64,000 nucleotides of DNA from the NCBI GenBank assembly GCA_917880885.1, contig OU862928.1, positions 11,241,721 through 11,305,720 on the forward strand, in the 5' to 3' direction. Positions 9,545 through 19,589 of this stretch are shown here, piece by piece (within the stretch, counting starts at the first letter, position 1; each line of letters starts with the position of its first letter). Made by a program: the position numbers and the translations under genes. This stretch comes from Limnephilus marmoratus (taxonomy: Eukaryota; Arthropoda; Insecta; Trichoptera; Limnephilidae). The notes under the pieces were generated by a model. That model ran no database searches. It worked only from the letters and a program-made list of their open reading frames with translations, and was not told the DNA's origin.

Positions 9545-10400
9545 ATTCCAAAAACTGAAAAAATATAACTAATAACCCATTACGCTACTAAATACCATTT
9601 CGAAAATTCTGGAAAAAACGATTAAAAAACAGCTTCAGCACTATCTAGAAACAAAACAAATACTCTCGGTGAACCAACATGGCTTCAGGAAAAACAGGAG
9701 CACAGAACATGCAATAGCTACTGTAACAGACTTCATTACACATAATTTAGACGCTAAGAAAAAAGTTATTTCCATTTACTTAGATCTTAGTAAAGCCTTC
9801 GACACAATCTCACACGAAAAACTTTTCAAGAAGTTACAAAACATGGGCATTATTGGAGTAGAACTCAATTTAATTAAAAGCTTCATGTCTGACAGAACGC
9901 AACAAGTAAAAATTGGCAACAAGACAAGTGAACCACTTTTAATTACTTACGGAGTCCCACAGGGGAGTGTACTTGGCCCTTTACTATTCCTCATATATAT
10001 AAACGAACTGTGCGATATTGAAATTGAAGGTAAAATCGTGACCTTCGCCGACGATACAGTTCTTCTCTGTCAAGCAGCCACATGGAAAGATGTATTCATA
10101 ACAGCCGAAAAAAGTTTATCAATTGTCAAAAAATGGCTAAACAGTAATACTCTTACCGTTAATACAATCAAAACAAAATATATCACACATAGTATTACAC
10201 AACACGTAAACACCTCAGCACAGGTTCTCCTAGTGAGGTGTTCACGAAACATACAAAATTACCCATCCACAGTTTCACCTTCTCAAACCTACCTTACACC
10301 CAACATAATTAAATTTCAAAATATATTATGTAAAAATGTTTTCAAAATATATTATGTAAAAATTATAATAAATAGGTAAATACTGTAATATATAGAAATA
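9545..10400 (+). mobile_element. 5'-truncated CR1-like LINE fragment
   Basis: It begins inside the reverse transcriptase (a decayed NYRPI region, then ISKILEK) and runs through the FADD box. It ends shortly after in a 3' region with the hairpin at 10209-10242, then an imperfect duplicated AT-rich tail. A large part of the C-terminal domain is missing, so the copy is internally deleted and dead. Confidence 0.85.
9669..10379 (+). pseudogene. LINE reverse transcriptase fragment
   Basis: The open segment shows NQHGFRKNRST, LDLSKAFDTISH (first catalytic Asp), GVPQGSVLGPLLF and FADDTVLL (catalytic DD). The order and spacing are those of a non-LTR reverse transcriptase of the CR1/Jockey group. Upstream motif 1 is damaged by stops, and the protein diverges into 3' UTR sequence after about residue 180. 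It is closely related in motif wording to the copies at 34.6, 36.5 and 60.2 kb, so it belongs to one family active here repeatedly. No endonuclease region is present. Confidence 0.88.
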
Positions 10401-10434
10401 AATAAATAAAATAAAATATATATATATATATATA

Positions 10435-10800
10435 TCTATGAGAAGGAAAGTGTTGACGAATATCTACAGCTCAAACTGTTGACGAATATCTATGAGAACC
10501 GAAGTGTTGACGAATATCTACAGCACTGGCAGAGGTTGGATTTGCAATTATGTATAGCATATTGGAATAACGTAATATTGCGTATGCAGTTTAAAAAACT
10601 TAATTTATGTAAGTATGTATGTAAAAATCCCTAATATCGGACTATTGGACACATTTAGCTGATTAATCCAACCTACGCTCTGTAGATATCAATTCAACCT
10701 ACGCTCTGTAGATATTAGTCAACACTCTGAAGTTCGTAGATATTAGTTCAACATATGAGCTGTAGATATTCGTCCGACATACAGGCTGTAGATATTAGTA
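10435..10800. repeat. Foldback element with iterated inverted arms
   Basis: The left arm holds three copies of gttgacgaatatct(acag) at about 28-base spacing. The right arm holds five related copies in inverse orientation (ctgtagatatt...). Ttgga and tccaa close the two arms. This is the architecture of foldback/Galileo-like elements whose terminal repeats contain tandem units. No transposase is present. Confidence 0.7.
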
Positions 10801-11444
10801 TCTAGAGTCGATCCAGCGGCAAGCTTCGGCAAACGCTCAGTGCTGGTTTGGTATATTTATGGCTCAGTGATGGCTCAGTGGAACTTTCGAACTGGCGGCG
10901 AATGCACGCCGTTTTTGCTCCATGCGGTGTATGATAATATTTATAACATTACGAGACATATGTATGACGTATGAGGCGTGCCAGACTTATTAAAACGTAT
11001 ATGTACATAATTTGAATGCACTTTATGTTCTATAATTTATTGCGACTGGATTTACCTAAAAAGTCAAAATAAATAAATAATATTTTATTGATGATTTACT
11101 ATTTATTTTAGTAAAAAAATATATGATTTTTGTTAGAATAACTTTTTTTATAATACAAGACAATTTTATATAAGACAAATGATCCTCGAGTTCGGGTCCC
11201 AATTGCGATGATTATTTTTGAAACGAAAACTTCTTTAGCACCGTTGTGATTTGAAAAAGTGGTACTAAAAAGAGACAAAAATCTATAGGATTTAGCTTGT
11301 GAGATAATATCTCCTCTTTGTGCGAAGTGACCTGGTACGATTTTTATGAATCTGTATCATCCATCATCTTCGTGGTCGTCGTGCTTTCCTTGTTTTTGTT
11401 ACACTTTGCTTGTATTTCAAATAAAAGTTTGATAAACAAAACGC
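10801..11444. other. Intron 4: nothing recognised
   Basis: Only a short gatccagcggcaagc word similar to 9480-9530 was noted. Confidence 0.4.
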
Positions 11445-12056
11445 AATAGCCGACACAAGTCCGGCGTCCACCATGCTCGGGTGTAGGCATAAATAGCCGA
11501 CACAAGTCCGGCGTCCACCATGCTCGGGTGTAGGCATAAATAGCCGACACAAGTCCGGCGTCCACCATGCTCGGGTGTAGGCATAAATAGCCGACACAAG
11601 TCCGGCGTCCACCATGCTCGGGTGTAGGCATAAATAGCCGACACAAGTCCGGCGTCCACCATGCTCGGGTGTAGGCATAAATAGCCGACACAAGTCCGGC
11701 GTCCACCATGCTCGGGTGTAGGCATAAATAGCCGACATAAGTCCGGCGTCCACCATGCTCGGGTGTAGGCATAAATAGCCGACACAAGTCCGGCGTCCAC
11801 CATGCTCGGGTGTAGGCATAAATAGCCGACACAAGTCCGGCGTCCACCATGCTCGGGTGTAGGCATAAATAGCCGACACAAGTCCGGCGTCCATCATGCT
11901 CGGGTGTAGGCATAAATAGCCGACACAAGTCCGGCGTCCACCATGCTCGGGTGTAGGCATAAATAGCCGACACAAGTCCGGCGTCCACCATGCTCGGGTG
12001 TAGGCATAAATAGCCGACACAAGTCCGACGTCCACCATGCTCGGGTGTAGGCATAA
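11445..12056. repeat. 47-bp minisatellite, 13 copies
   Basis: Units of exactly 47 bases starting aatagccgacacaagtccgg. There are only a few differences in the whole array (near 11738, 11893 and 12027), so it is very young or homogenised. Because 47 is not a multiple of three and the minus strand of the unit has no stop, long open frames appear in all minus frames. These are not evidence of a gene. Confidence 0.95.
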
Positions 12057-12868
12057 ATGTGGGTGGTTTGTATATTTATGCCATCTAGATTGATAACTTC
12101 AGGCTTTTGTTCGAGAAAAATTTGGTCACTATTTCACCATCAAAATGCAATAATTTTTCGAATGATGATGATGATGACGGGGATTTTTGACGTCACACAC
12201 CATAGACGAAGATAGAGTAAGCAACAACAAAAAAGGCGCGACCATAGACAATATTATTCTCTTTCGGGGCCTACCCAGTACCGCTCAAATTATTAGCCTT
12301 AAATATTATTTTAAAAATAAAACTCGTAATTACATGATAAGAATTTTATTAAAAACATGAAATACCAACAGAAAATACATATAATTAAAATATGATTGTG
12401 CGTTCCTACAAAACTACTGAATTTTAAAAAATTTCATTTTATAACAGAAAAATGAAAAACTCAGAATTACATGTACATATTTTAAACAAGAATACAATGT
12501 AAGCAGGTTATATTTCTGTAGCAAATTGCCAAATGAAGACATTGTTTTAAAGATAAATTACTTAACGTACCTATTATATCTTTCGTCAGGTCTAAAATAA
12601 ATTTACCATATTGCCAAAATATAACCAAGGTCCATGGAGACATTAGTTTACATAAGATGTTTGATGTTTCATTCGGGGCTCAAATATGTATAATATTTAT
12701 TAATTTGGAGTTTAGTTTAGTTCAGTTCATCATATTTTTCCTGAAATCATTAAAAAATCATTAAAATTAATGTAACAAATGTACATTGAAAATTAAAACT
12801 CTTCAAAACAAAAACAAAAAATATTACTAAAGAAGTTATATTTTATAATAACTATATTGGTTCACTTA
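12057..12868. other. Intron 4: nothing recognised
   Basis: AT-rich sequence with no recognised element. Confidence 0.5.
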
Positions 12869-13030
12869 TGGAAATTAGTTAAAAAATGGAATTTTTATTT
12901 TATTTTTGTACATGTATATGGTACATGTATGGTATGGTACATGTACACGGTATGGTACATGTACATGTATTGTGTATATGGAAATTAGTTAAAAAATGGA
13001 ATTTTTATTTTATTTGTGTACATGTACATA
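12869..13030 (+). repeat. Local direct duplication around gtacatgtac palindromes
   Basis: The segment ggaaattagttaaaaaatgg plus a following T-rich stretch occurs at about 12869 and again at about 12980. Between them lies a run of gtacatgta/ggtatggtacatg words that are palindromic. Confidence 0.8.
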
Positions 13031-14040
13031 TCTATGTATGAATGTAGTTACATTTCCTCCCATGTCATTTAATTTATGATTACTCTTATACTAAACCAAG
13101 TTCTAGGATACCTACTTACTTATATAAAGAAACCTACTCAAATGCATTAAATTTGTCTGACGTTATTAAATTTTTGTAAAATGAAAGTAAGTAATAAAAA
13201 TAATAATTACCTCTGCATCATTCTCAATGACCAATGACTGATAGTATTTCCCTTAACCTCATCTAACCATCTCCAGAAACAGAAGCGAATGTATTGGGAT
13301 GTGGATATAAAATGTTATACTTATTGTAAACAAGTAAAGTTTTGTCGGTTAGATTCCACTGAAAAATAGGAATACATTTATTAATACTGATAAAAATATA
13401 AAAAGATGTTAAAAATAAGAACAGAAAGTGCAAGCGTAGTGATAAATGTGTTGTTCCTATCATCAGGGTTGATGTGTAAAACGGCACAATACCCCCAAAA
13501 AAATCTCTTTAATACTTTTTGCCGTGAAAATCTAAAATCATACTTGAATAATAGGTATTTTAGCAAACCTAACTCCTATAAGTAACTTTTGAAAAAAGCA
13601 AATGAAATGCTAATTTTTAAAATCTATTTTATATAATAAAAAAAAACATAAGCACTATTGTCAAAATCCAGAGACGAAATTGGGGAAGATTAAATTAATA
13701 AGATAGGTCGATGCAATATAGAAAAAATGTATACCTTTTTAAGATGTAATCGTGATGTTCGACTGCGTCAATTATTATATTCCTGGTGGATAAATATGTT
13801 CTGAAAACGGAAACATCTACAACACCGATTAAAATACAACTTAAATAACATACCTACTTTAGGGACACTGAAATATCAACCAAAGGAAGTTTCCCACCTG
13901 TAATTTTGTTCCAATTACGGGTCCTGTTCTTCCATTTTTCATTCGATCGCGAATTCCCAAAATCCATATTCACACTAATTGCCATCTTATTGCGTCGGAA
14001 ATGTGAATGCATTATAAATGTCAAACGAAAATAAAGCAGA
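13031..14040. other. Intron 4: mostly unassigned
   Basis: About 13488-13560 (acccccaaaaaa ... gccgtgaaaatctaaaa) looks like one arm of the hairpin element at 15107-15288. Nothing else was recognised. Confidence 0.4.
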
Positions 14041-14059
14041 AAAATGCAACAAAAACCCA

Positions 14060-14400
14060 AGATTCCTATTGATGGTCAGGTGGTCAGTGCGCTACCTACA
14101 CCGGCACTGACGCATTCACAAGCATGGAAACGACTTCCAAATGCCAAGCGAGATTTGTGGACGCTTGGAGCTTGTGGAGGCTTGCCAAGCCTTGGCAAGC
14201 ATGGAAACGTACCATTACGGAATGCTTCGGGTTCCGGCTCCGAGGTGCGGCTCCAACCAAACTCGTGCGTTCCAGTCGCCGCAACAATACCCAGTGCGAA
14301 CCCAAGAACTCGGACCCGGAACCTGCTCTCAGAACAACTTTTAAAATGAAGCATGTCTCAGAGGCTTCCGGCAAAATGCAGAACTTACCCATCTCTAGTT
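14060..14400 (-). repeat. Dispersed MITE-like repeat (agatgggtaagttctgc end)
   Basis: Read on minus it begins agatgggtaagttctgc followed by ttgccggaagcctc. The same start occurs on + at 33890. The segment is unusually GC-rich, so overlapping open frames here are not meaningful. Confidence 0.55.
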
Positions 14401-14916
14401 CCGGCTGGTCTGCGTCTCGTTATGGATGCGAAACCGCAATCACTTGCGGGATGCTGAATTGCCCAAGTGAGATCAAACGGTACTTGTTATGCATTGTTAT
14501 TTTGCAGTTGGAGTACGCTCATGCCGCCTGTGATTTAAAAGCAATTAATCCATCAGTATTTCATCGGTTATCCCATTTTTTAGGTTTTATGACTGAGCTC
14601 TTGCGGGAATTAAACCGTCTACCTAAATGTAGGCAGCCATCGCTCAAGGCCTAGAGCGAGGAGATCTTGGCTACGTCTACACAGAAAGGCGGCTTGCTAA
14701 GGCTACGTCCGCATAGACAGGCGGCTTGCTTAGCGCCTAGAGCCTAGCGAGTCACTTAGCGAGTAGCTTAGTAAAACGAACATTCTAGAATTTTCGCGAC
14801 CGGCCGCACTGCGCGCTTGGCGCCTAGATAGTTGATGGATGACGCTTAGCGTGTATCGAAGTAAACCAACGTGCTGGTTTTTTGCCACTAGGCGCGAGGC
14901 ATTTTTGAAGGAAAAA

Positions 14917-15015
14917 ATGGATGAAATATTAATTGCATCAGTTTTAAAAAGAGAACCTAGTCTGTGGAATCCAGCTAATGAACTCCATAAAAATGCAAAC
15001 TATGGGAAGAGGTAG
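14917..15015 (+). pseudogene. MADF-like mini-ORF of the Harbinger element
   Basis: A 32-codon frame starting ATG encodes MDEILIASVLKREPSLWNP followed by N-E-L-H-K-N and stops. The wording L-I...V...P-x-L-W matches the start of MADF (Myb/SANT-like) domains, which DNA transposons of the PIF/Harbinger group often encode as a DNA-binding partner of the transposase. Only the first helix region remains, so it is taken as a remnant. Confidence 0.55.
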
Positions 15016-15106
15016 CAATCGAAGGAGAAAAAGACGGTTTGTACTAAAAAGTGATTTATTTATGATGATATTTTTTTTTAACATTGAGAAGTTAATTATG
15101 GTTATG

Positions 15107-15288
15107 AATTTTCGTTATTTGTTTTTTTGGGTGTTATGCCGAATTGCAGATCATCTGGCCTGGTGTTGGACACTGTAACGCTGCCCGAAACGATGGCTAA
15201 CGAAGGAGATGGCATAACACCCCAAAAACAAATAACGAAAATACTTTTGGCCGTAAAAATCTAAAAACGTACATGATTATGAATGTAT
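15107..15288 (-). mobile_element. Hairpin retroposon-like element, copy 1
   Basis: A 12-base direct repeat, attatggttatg, flanks it (15095-15106 and 15289-15300). The interior folds back: cgttatttgttttt and gggtgttatgcc on one arm, ggcataacacccc and aaaaacaaataacg on the other. The same family with its own 12-base duplication is at 31237-31477. Confidence 0.8.
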
Positions 15289-15300
15289 ATTATGGTTATG

Positions 15301-16656
15301 GCGTTGGATTATGTTTTCAGGCAATGAGTTGTTCTGCCAGGTAATCAATCCAATTCCATTGAAATAATTTAACAAAATTTCTCGGGCTTGTAAAGCACTG
15401 TTTGAAAATCTATATTGTTTATATAGAACATTAAACTCCCCATGACTTGACCATGACCATGAGGCCGTGAAATAACATGACGGATAAGGCCGTGAAATGG
15501 TATATTTTAAATATTAATTTTCTGTAAGCCGCAGTTTTAGAACTATTTTTGAAAGTGACCTCTCGTCAACTTACCGACAAGCAAATGACCAAGGCACCTA
15601 GCGACCCACACGCAAACCACCTTCAGTGCGGCTGCCGTGTATCTTAGCAAGTAGCCAGAATGCAAGCCATTACTAGTCTCTAGGCGCTAAGCAAGCCGCC
15701 TGTCTGTGCGGACGTAGTCTAATATGGATAGCTATCGATACCATCCAATCAGCTATGCGTTCTACGTACGTCCATCTGTTCATTCCAGTAATCAATATCT
15801 GCAAAAAATTGATATTTTTAACAAAACACAAGTTTGGCTCCGCTGAATGGGCGGAATATCAAAATAGGCCAGGATACGGAAATGAGTATGGATAATATGA
15901 ACAGCAAATATCGGTACAAGAGTTGTCCAAGAACCAAAGACCTTTACTCATCTTTAGCGACGATGGTGTTATTTTATATAATAAGCTCAGACTTTCCTTT
16001 ACAAATGAGCGGTGATCCGACTTGGTAGCTGCTTCAGTGTGATGTCCGTTTGAGATGAGCGCTCCGCTGTCGAATCCCGCCGCCTGCGACGTATTTTCAA
16101 TTATTCGCTTTCTCGAACCAGTAGAGAGTGCATCCTGTTGAAGTCCATGAGCTCGTAATTTTGATCCCAGATGTAGTAAGTCTACCACACAAAGATTTTG
16201 AGGCACAAATTGGCATATGCAAAGTGTGTACTCTTTAGGTGGCCAAAATTTTGATCATCAAAATCGTGCGGAAAGAAAACATTTGGAGACCGTGGTGGAG
16301 TAAGATGTGAGAGCATTTTTAGCTGCGGAGTTCTACGACGAAGAAATTGAGGACCTAGTGCCATAGCTCATCGCACAAATTATGACGGAGACTGTGTAGA
16401 AAAACGTGGGGATCTATACTTAAATGTCGTAATATGTACTAAAAATATTTTTTTCCTGATCTTTTAAATAATGCAAGTCTTTAATTCCTGGATAAACCTT
16501 GCAATATGTGTAAGTCAACCCTAATGTTTAAATGTCTTCTAAGCGATAGGCCACTTTCTGACAAAAGATAAATAGTTCAATATGACCATATCGTCCATGT
16601 ATCCAACATATTGAAAAAACTCCCAACTTCCTGACCACCAACTCATTACTTTGCAG
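15301..16656. other. Intron 4, end: unassigned beyond the Harbinger element
   Basis: After 15722 no gene or element was recognised up to the exon 5 acceptor. Confidence 0.45.
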
Positions 16657-16806
16657 GGGACTTGAAGGTTACGTGAGACTGGGCGGAAGTGACGTCCATC
16701 GAGGAAAACTAGAAGACACCTATAGAATTATCGAGGGAGTTGTACATCCCAGTTACACGCGGCTCAGTAAATACAACGACATTGCTTTAGCGAAACTAGA
16801 CCGAGA
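16657..16806 (+). CDS. SPH exon: catalytic-Asp region
   Basis: The acceptor is ctttgcag and the donor is gtaagt. The exon completes a Leu codon and encodes G-Y-V-R-L-G-G-S-D, a strand region, V-V-H-P-S-Y, then NDIALAKLDR. The Asp of N-D-I-A-L is catalytic Asp102 and is preserved. The preceding intron is 7.4 kb of repeats. Confidence 0.92.
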
Positions 16807-17199
16807 GTAAGTCTATTGAATTCATAAACCCATCTATAAATAAGTCTAAAAAAGAATGTTAGTTAAGGCCGAGCTTCTGCAACCGAAAACAATTCTGCGA
16901 TGTAGTGTTCAATGGTATGTTTTGCGTGGTCCGCTGTGCATAGGCTGTGTCAATTTTCGTTGTATCTGGTTTCTTGCAAAATTTTATTTTTGTAAATTGT
17001 TCCGTCTTCCTTTTAATTCTAGAAAAAATAAAATTACATTTTCACTTATTTAACCAGAAATCTGAAGTACATACATTTTACATTACAACACAGTATTGTT
17101 CACTTCCGTTTTTCCTTGATTAAGAATGAAAATTTATATGATTTTTTAAATCTACCCACACTTATTTTCATTTTTAATATAGTCTGGAAGGCATTTATA

Positions 17200-17445
17200 T
17201 ATGTAAATTGCCCCCGTGGTAACCAATGGATTGCATACCATATTTAGCTTTGTGGTGTTTAAATTCATGTTATCGTATTGTCACATGAAGTGTGTGTGTT
17301 CCTGGGAGGTTTTAATGAATTATGTGTTTGTATGTATGCATTTATTATTTATTTTATACATATATGGAGACATGTATTATATTCATATAGTTTTCTTAAT
17401 GTTGACAGTTTTGTTTCCATATATATATAAAAGCTCTGGCGTTAT
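17200..17445 (-). mobile_element. LINE 3' fragment (C-terminal RT tail)
   Basis: On minus it reads as decayed ...Y-G-x-Q-S-I-x-Y-x-G-G-N-L... sequence of a LINE C-terminus. It is homologous in inverted orientation to 58570-58860. No complete frame remains. Confidence 0.55.
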
Positions 17446-17458
17446 GAATATACATATA

Positions 17459-18788
17459 CAGGGTGGCCCTTAACTGTATACCTAGTTTCAATTAACAATA
17501 AATAAATAATGGTAGAACTTAGACATGTTTTATTAATATTTTCAAAAACTGCAATAAATGGAAATTTTAATGACATTAAGTTTTAAAATTTATATTGTCC
17601 AAGTGAGCGCCTGTTGACATTGTCTAAGGCGGATTCGAAAAATCTCAAAAAACACTTTGACAAGTTGCCCGTGGGATGGCGTTAATTTCCCATACAATGT
17701 TTTGTTTTAACTGATTTATTGTTGTCGGATTGTCTTCATATATTCTTGATTTTAAGTATCCCCACAAAAAATAATCACACGAGCTGAGATCTGGGCTCCG
17801 TGGGGGCCACTCAATGTCCCCTCCTCGTGAAATGAGTTTTCCGGCGAACATCTCCTTCAAACGGTCCACGGACAGTTTAGCAGTGTGACAGGTGGCGCCG
17901 TCCTGCTGAAACCAGCTCCTGGAATTGTGGCCTTGAAAATCTTGAAGACCTGGGACCAAGAACTCCTGAAGCATCTGACAATAATTCTTAGATTTCACTG
18001 TCATAGCAACTCTCCTTTCGTTTTCACAAAAATGTTGGCCAATGATACACCTAGCTGATATTGTAGCCCACACAACGACCTTCGGGCTATTCAAGGGACA
18101 TTGATGCTTCTGTCTTCTTCTATTGGGGGTCTTCTTCTTCTTCTTCTTCTATTCTCAGACCAATACTGGCAATTTTATTTATTCACATGGCCATTGATAT
18201 AGAAACTGGCCTCATCGCTTAACATTATGTTGAAAAAATTGTCACAACGTTCCAGCACCACATTGGCAAAATTAAGTCGAAGATCGGTATCATTCGGCTT
18301 CAATTCTTGCGTCAGCTGAATTTTATAAGCTTTTAGATGTAAATCGTGGTGTAAAATTCTTTGTAAAGTGGTCCTCATGATGGATAAGGCTTGGCTTCTC
18401 TTGCGAGTAGTTTGTTGTGGATTTTTCCTCACTGATTCACTAACATGCTGAATAACTTCTGGTATCCTCGCTGACTTCGGGCGGCCTTCATTAATTATTT
18501 TTACTGTTGAGCCGGTTGTCTCAAACATTTTGATCCATTTCCGAATAGATTTTGCGCTTGGTGCTTGATTAATGTCTCGTTAACCGAAATGGGCAAGGTA
18601 CATTCGTCTCGAAATCGTCACGGAATAATTGCTTATGTAATTGCACGGACACAAAATTCGCGCTGCTCTCCCATGAACGGCTTCTTGGCGACTAAAATCT
18701 CCATGAAATAACGCTTCTAAAGATACCTTCCGAACCGCGTTCGAAAAATTAACGAAACAAACCGCGAACACAGTTAAGGTCCACCCTG
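17459..18788 (-). mobile_element. rosa-type (DD41D) mariner, decayed
   Basis: The ends are CAGGGTGGcCCTTAACTGT and its inverse (CAGGGTGGaCCTTAACTGT), directly flanked by TA on both sides (17457-17458, 18789-18790) as in Tc1/mariner. The interior encodes a broken transposase on minus whose second and third catalytic Asp are 41 residues apart. That spacing defines the DD41D group. Length is 1330 bp, typical of the superfamily. It lies in intron 5 antisense to the host gene. Confidence 0.9.
17645..18771 (-). pseudogene. Mariner DD41D transposase, frameshifted
   Basis: Three minus-strand pieces cover the protein. 18580-18771 gives the decayed N-terminus. 18175-18528 carries the first catalytic Asp in IMLSDEASFYINGH. 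17645-18094 carries WFQQDGATCHTA and SPDLSSCDYFLWGY, the second and third Asp. The central break (18095-18174) holds a TTC/GAA trinucleotide run (about 18124-18150) that disrupts the frame. The catalytic residues survive individually but no intact enzyme can be made. DDE/D transposases cut and paste their element at TA dinucleotides. Confidence 0.88.
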
Positions 18789-18790
18789 TA

Positions 18791-19076
18791 TATATATATA
18801 CTCACCCATAGGGAATGTGTGGCAAGCGATATGCTGAAATAGGCCAAGCCAAAAAACGTTTGTGCCTTAAGGATAGGTGTGACATTATTGTTATTTTAAT
18901 GTTAATACGGTTTTAAAAGCATAGAACACCAGATTTAAAAAAATAATAATAATAAAAACTATATTTAAAGGTTACGATCGAACGTGCCGCGTGCACATGC
19001 AAGGCCTGTTGCTTCTGCGCTAGTGTCACAATATATTTTTTCTGGTGCAGTTGTTAACCATGTGTTATGCTTTCAG
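18791..19076. other. Intron 5, end: nothing recognised
   Basis: Short AT-rich stretch to the exon 6 acceptor. Confidence 0.5.
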
Positions 19077-19206
19077 CGTTAAATTCACAGAGTTGGTTCG
19101 CCCGGCCTGTCTCCATACCGGTGGTTCTGTGGATGATGGTAGAGTCACCGCCACTGGTTGGGGAGCCACCGAGAATCGTGGAAGAATATCTGAGCAGCTG
19201 CTAAAG
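19077..19206 (+). CDS. SPH exon: RPACLH / ATGWG region
   Basis: The acceptor is gctttcag and the donor is gtaact. It completes an Asp codon and encodes V-K-F-T-E-L-V-R-P-A-C-L-H, then V-T-A-T-G-W-G-A-T-E. The Cys of RPAC is expected to bridge to the pro-region cysteine before IVGG. ATGWG is the conserved core strand of trypsin-like domains. Confidence 0.92.
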
Positions 19207-19589
19207 GTAACTAATATATATTTTTAACCACATGGAAATGACGGTAGTCGTGCTGATTTTAACTGCCAAACGAGTATACTAAAATTTATTTATATAATTT
19301 GGGAATCGGGTATGGGTACCGCCGCCCCCGGAACCATTTATTGGATAACCAACACCTCTGCCATAGGTCACCTTAAGAGGTTCGCTACGTTTGGTGCCCG
19401 GGTTCATGGGGTGAGGTTTGTCTAGGTCAGGGGTGGGGAACCTGCGGCCCGCGGCCACTTTTGGTGCGGCCTACTGAAAGAACCACAAAAAATTTCACAG
19501 AACGGGATGGTTTTTTCACGGTATTTCAGATGCATTTTTAAGACGTTATCACAAAATCGTTACTAGCAAGTAGTTAAGATACAAACAAA

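Larger units (their letters stand above)
14701..15719 (+). mobile_element. PIF/Harbinger-like non-autonomous element
   Basis: The ends are inverted repeats of about 40 bases: ggctacgtccgcatagacag at the left and its near complement ending cggacgtagtc at the right. They are flanked by a 3-bp TAA duplication (14698-14700, 15720-15722). A TAA/TWA duplication and an internal MADF-like peptide fit PIF/Harbinger. No transposase is present. An additional partial terminal repeat lies just outside at 14671-14697. A hairpin element is inserted at 15107-15288. Confidence 0.75.

Noticed and set aside
11344..12054. 236-residue minus-strand open frame with a Cys/Trp-rich repeat
   Set aside because: It is produced by the stop-free 47-bp minisatellite read in shifting phase; the same peptide appears in all three frames.
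14044..14654. Overlapping open frames of up to 176 residues on both strands
   Set aside because: Local GC richness of a dispersed repeat explains them; no family resemblance in any frame.
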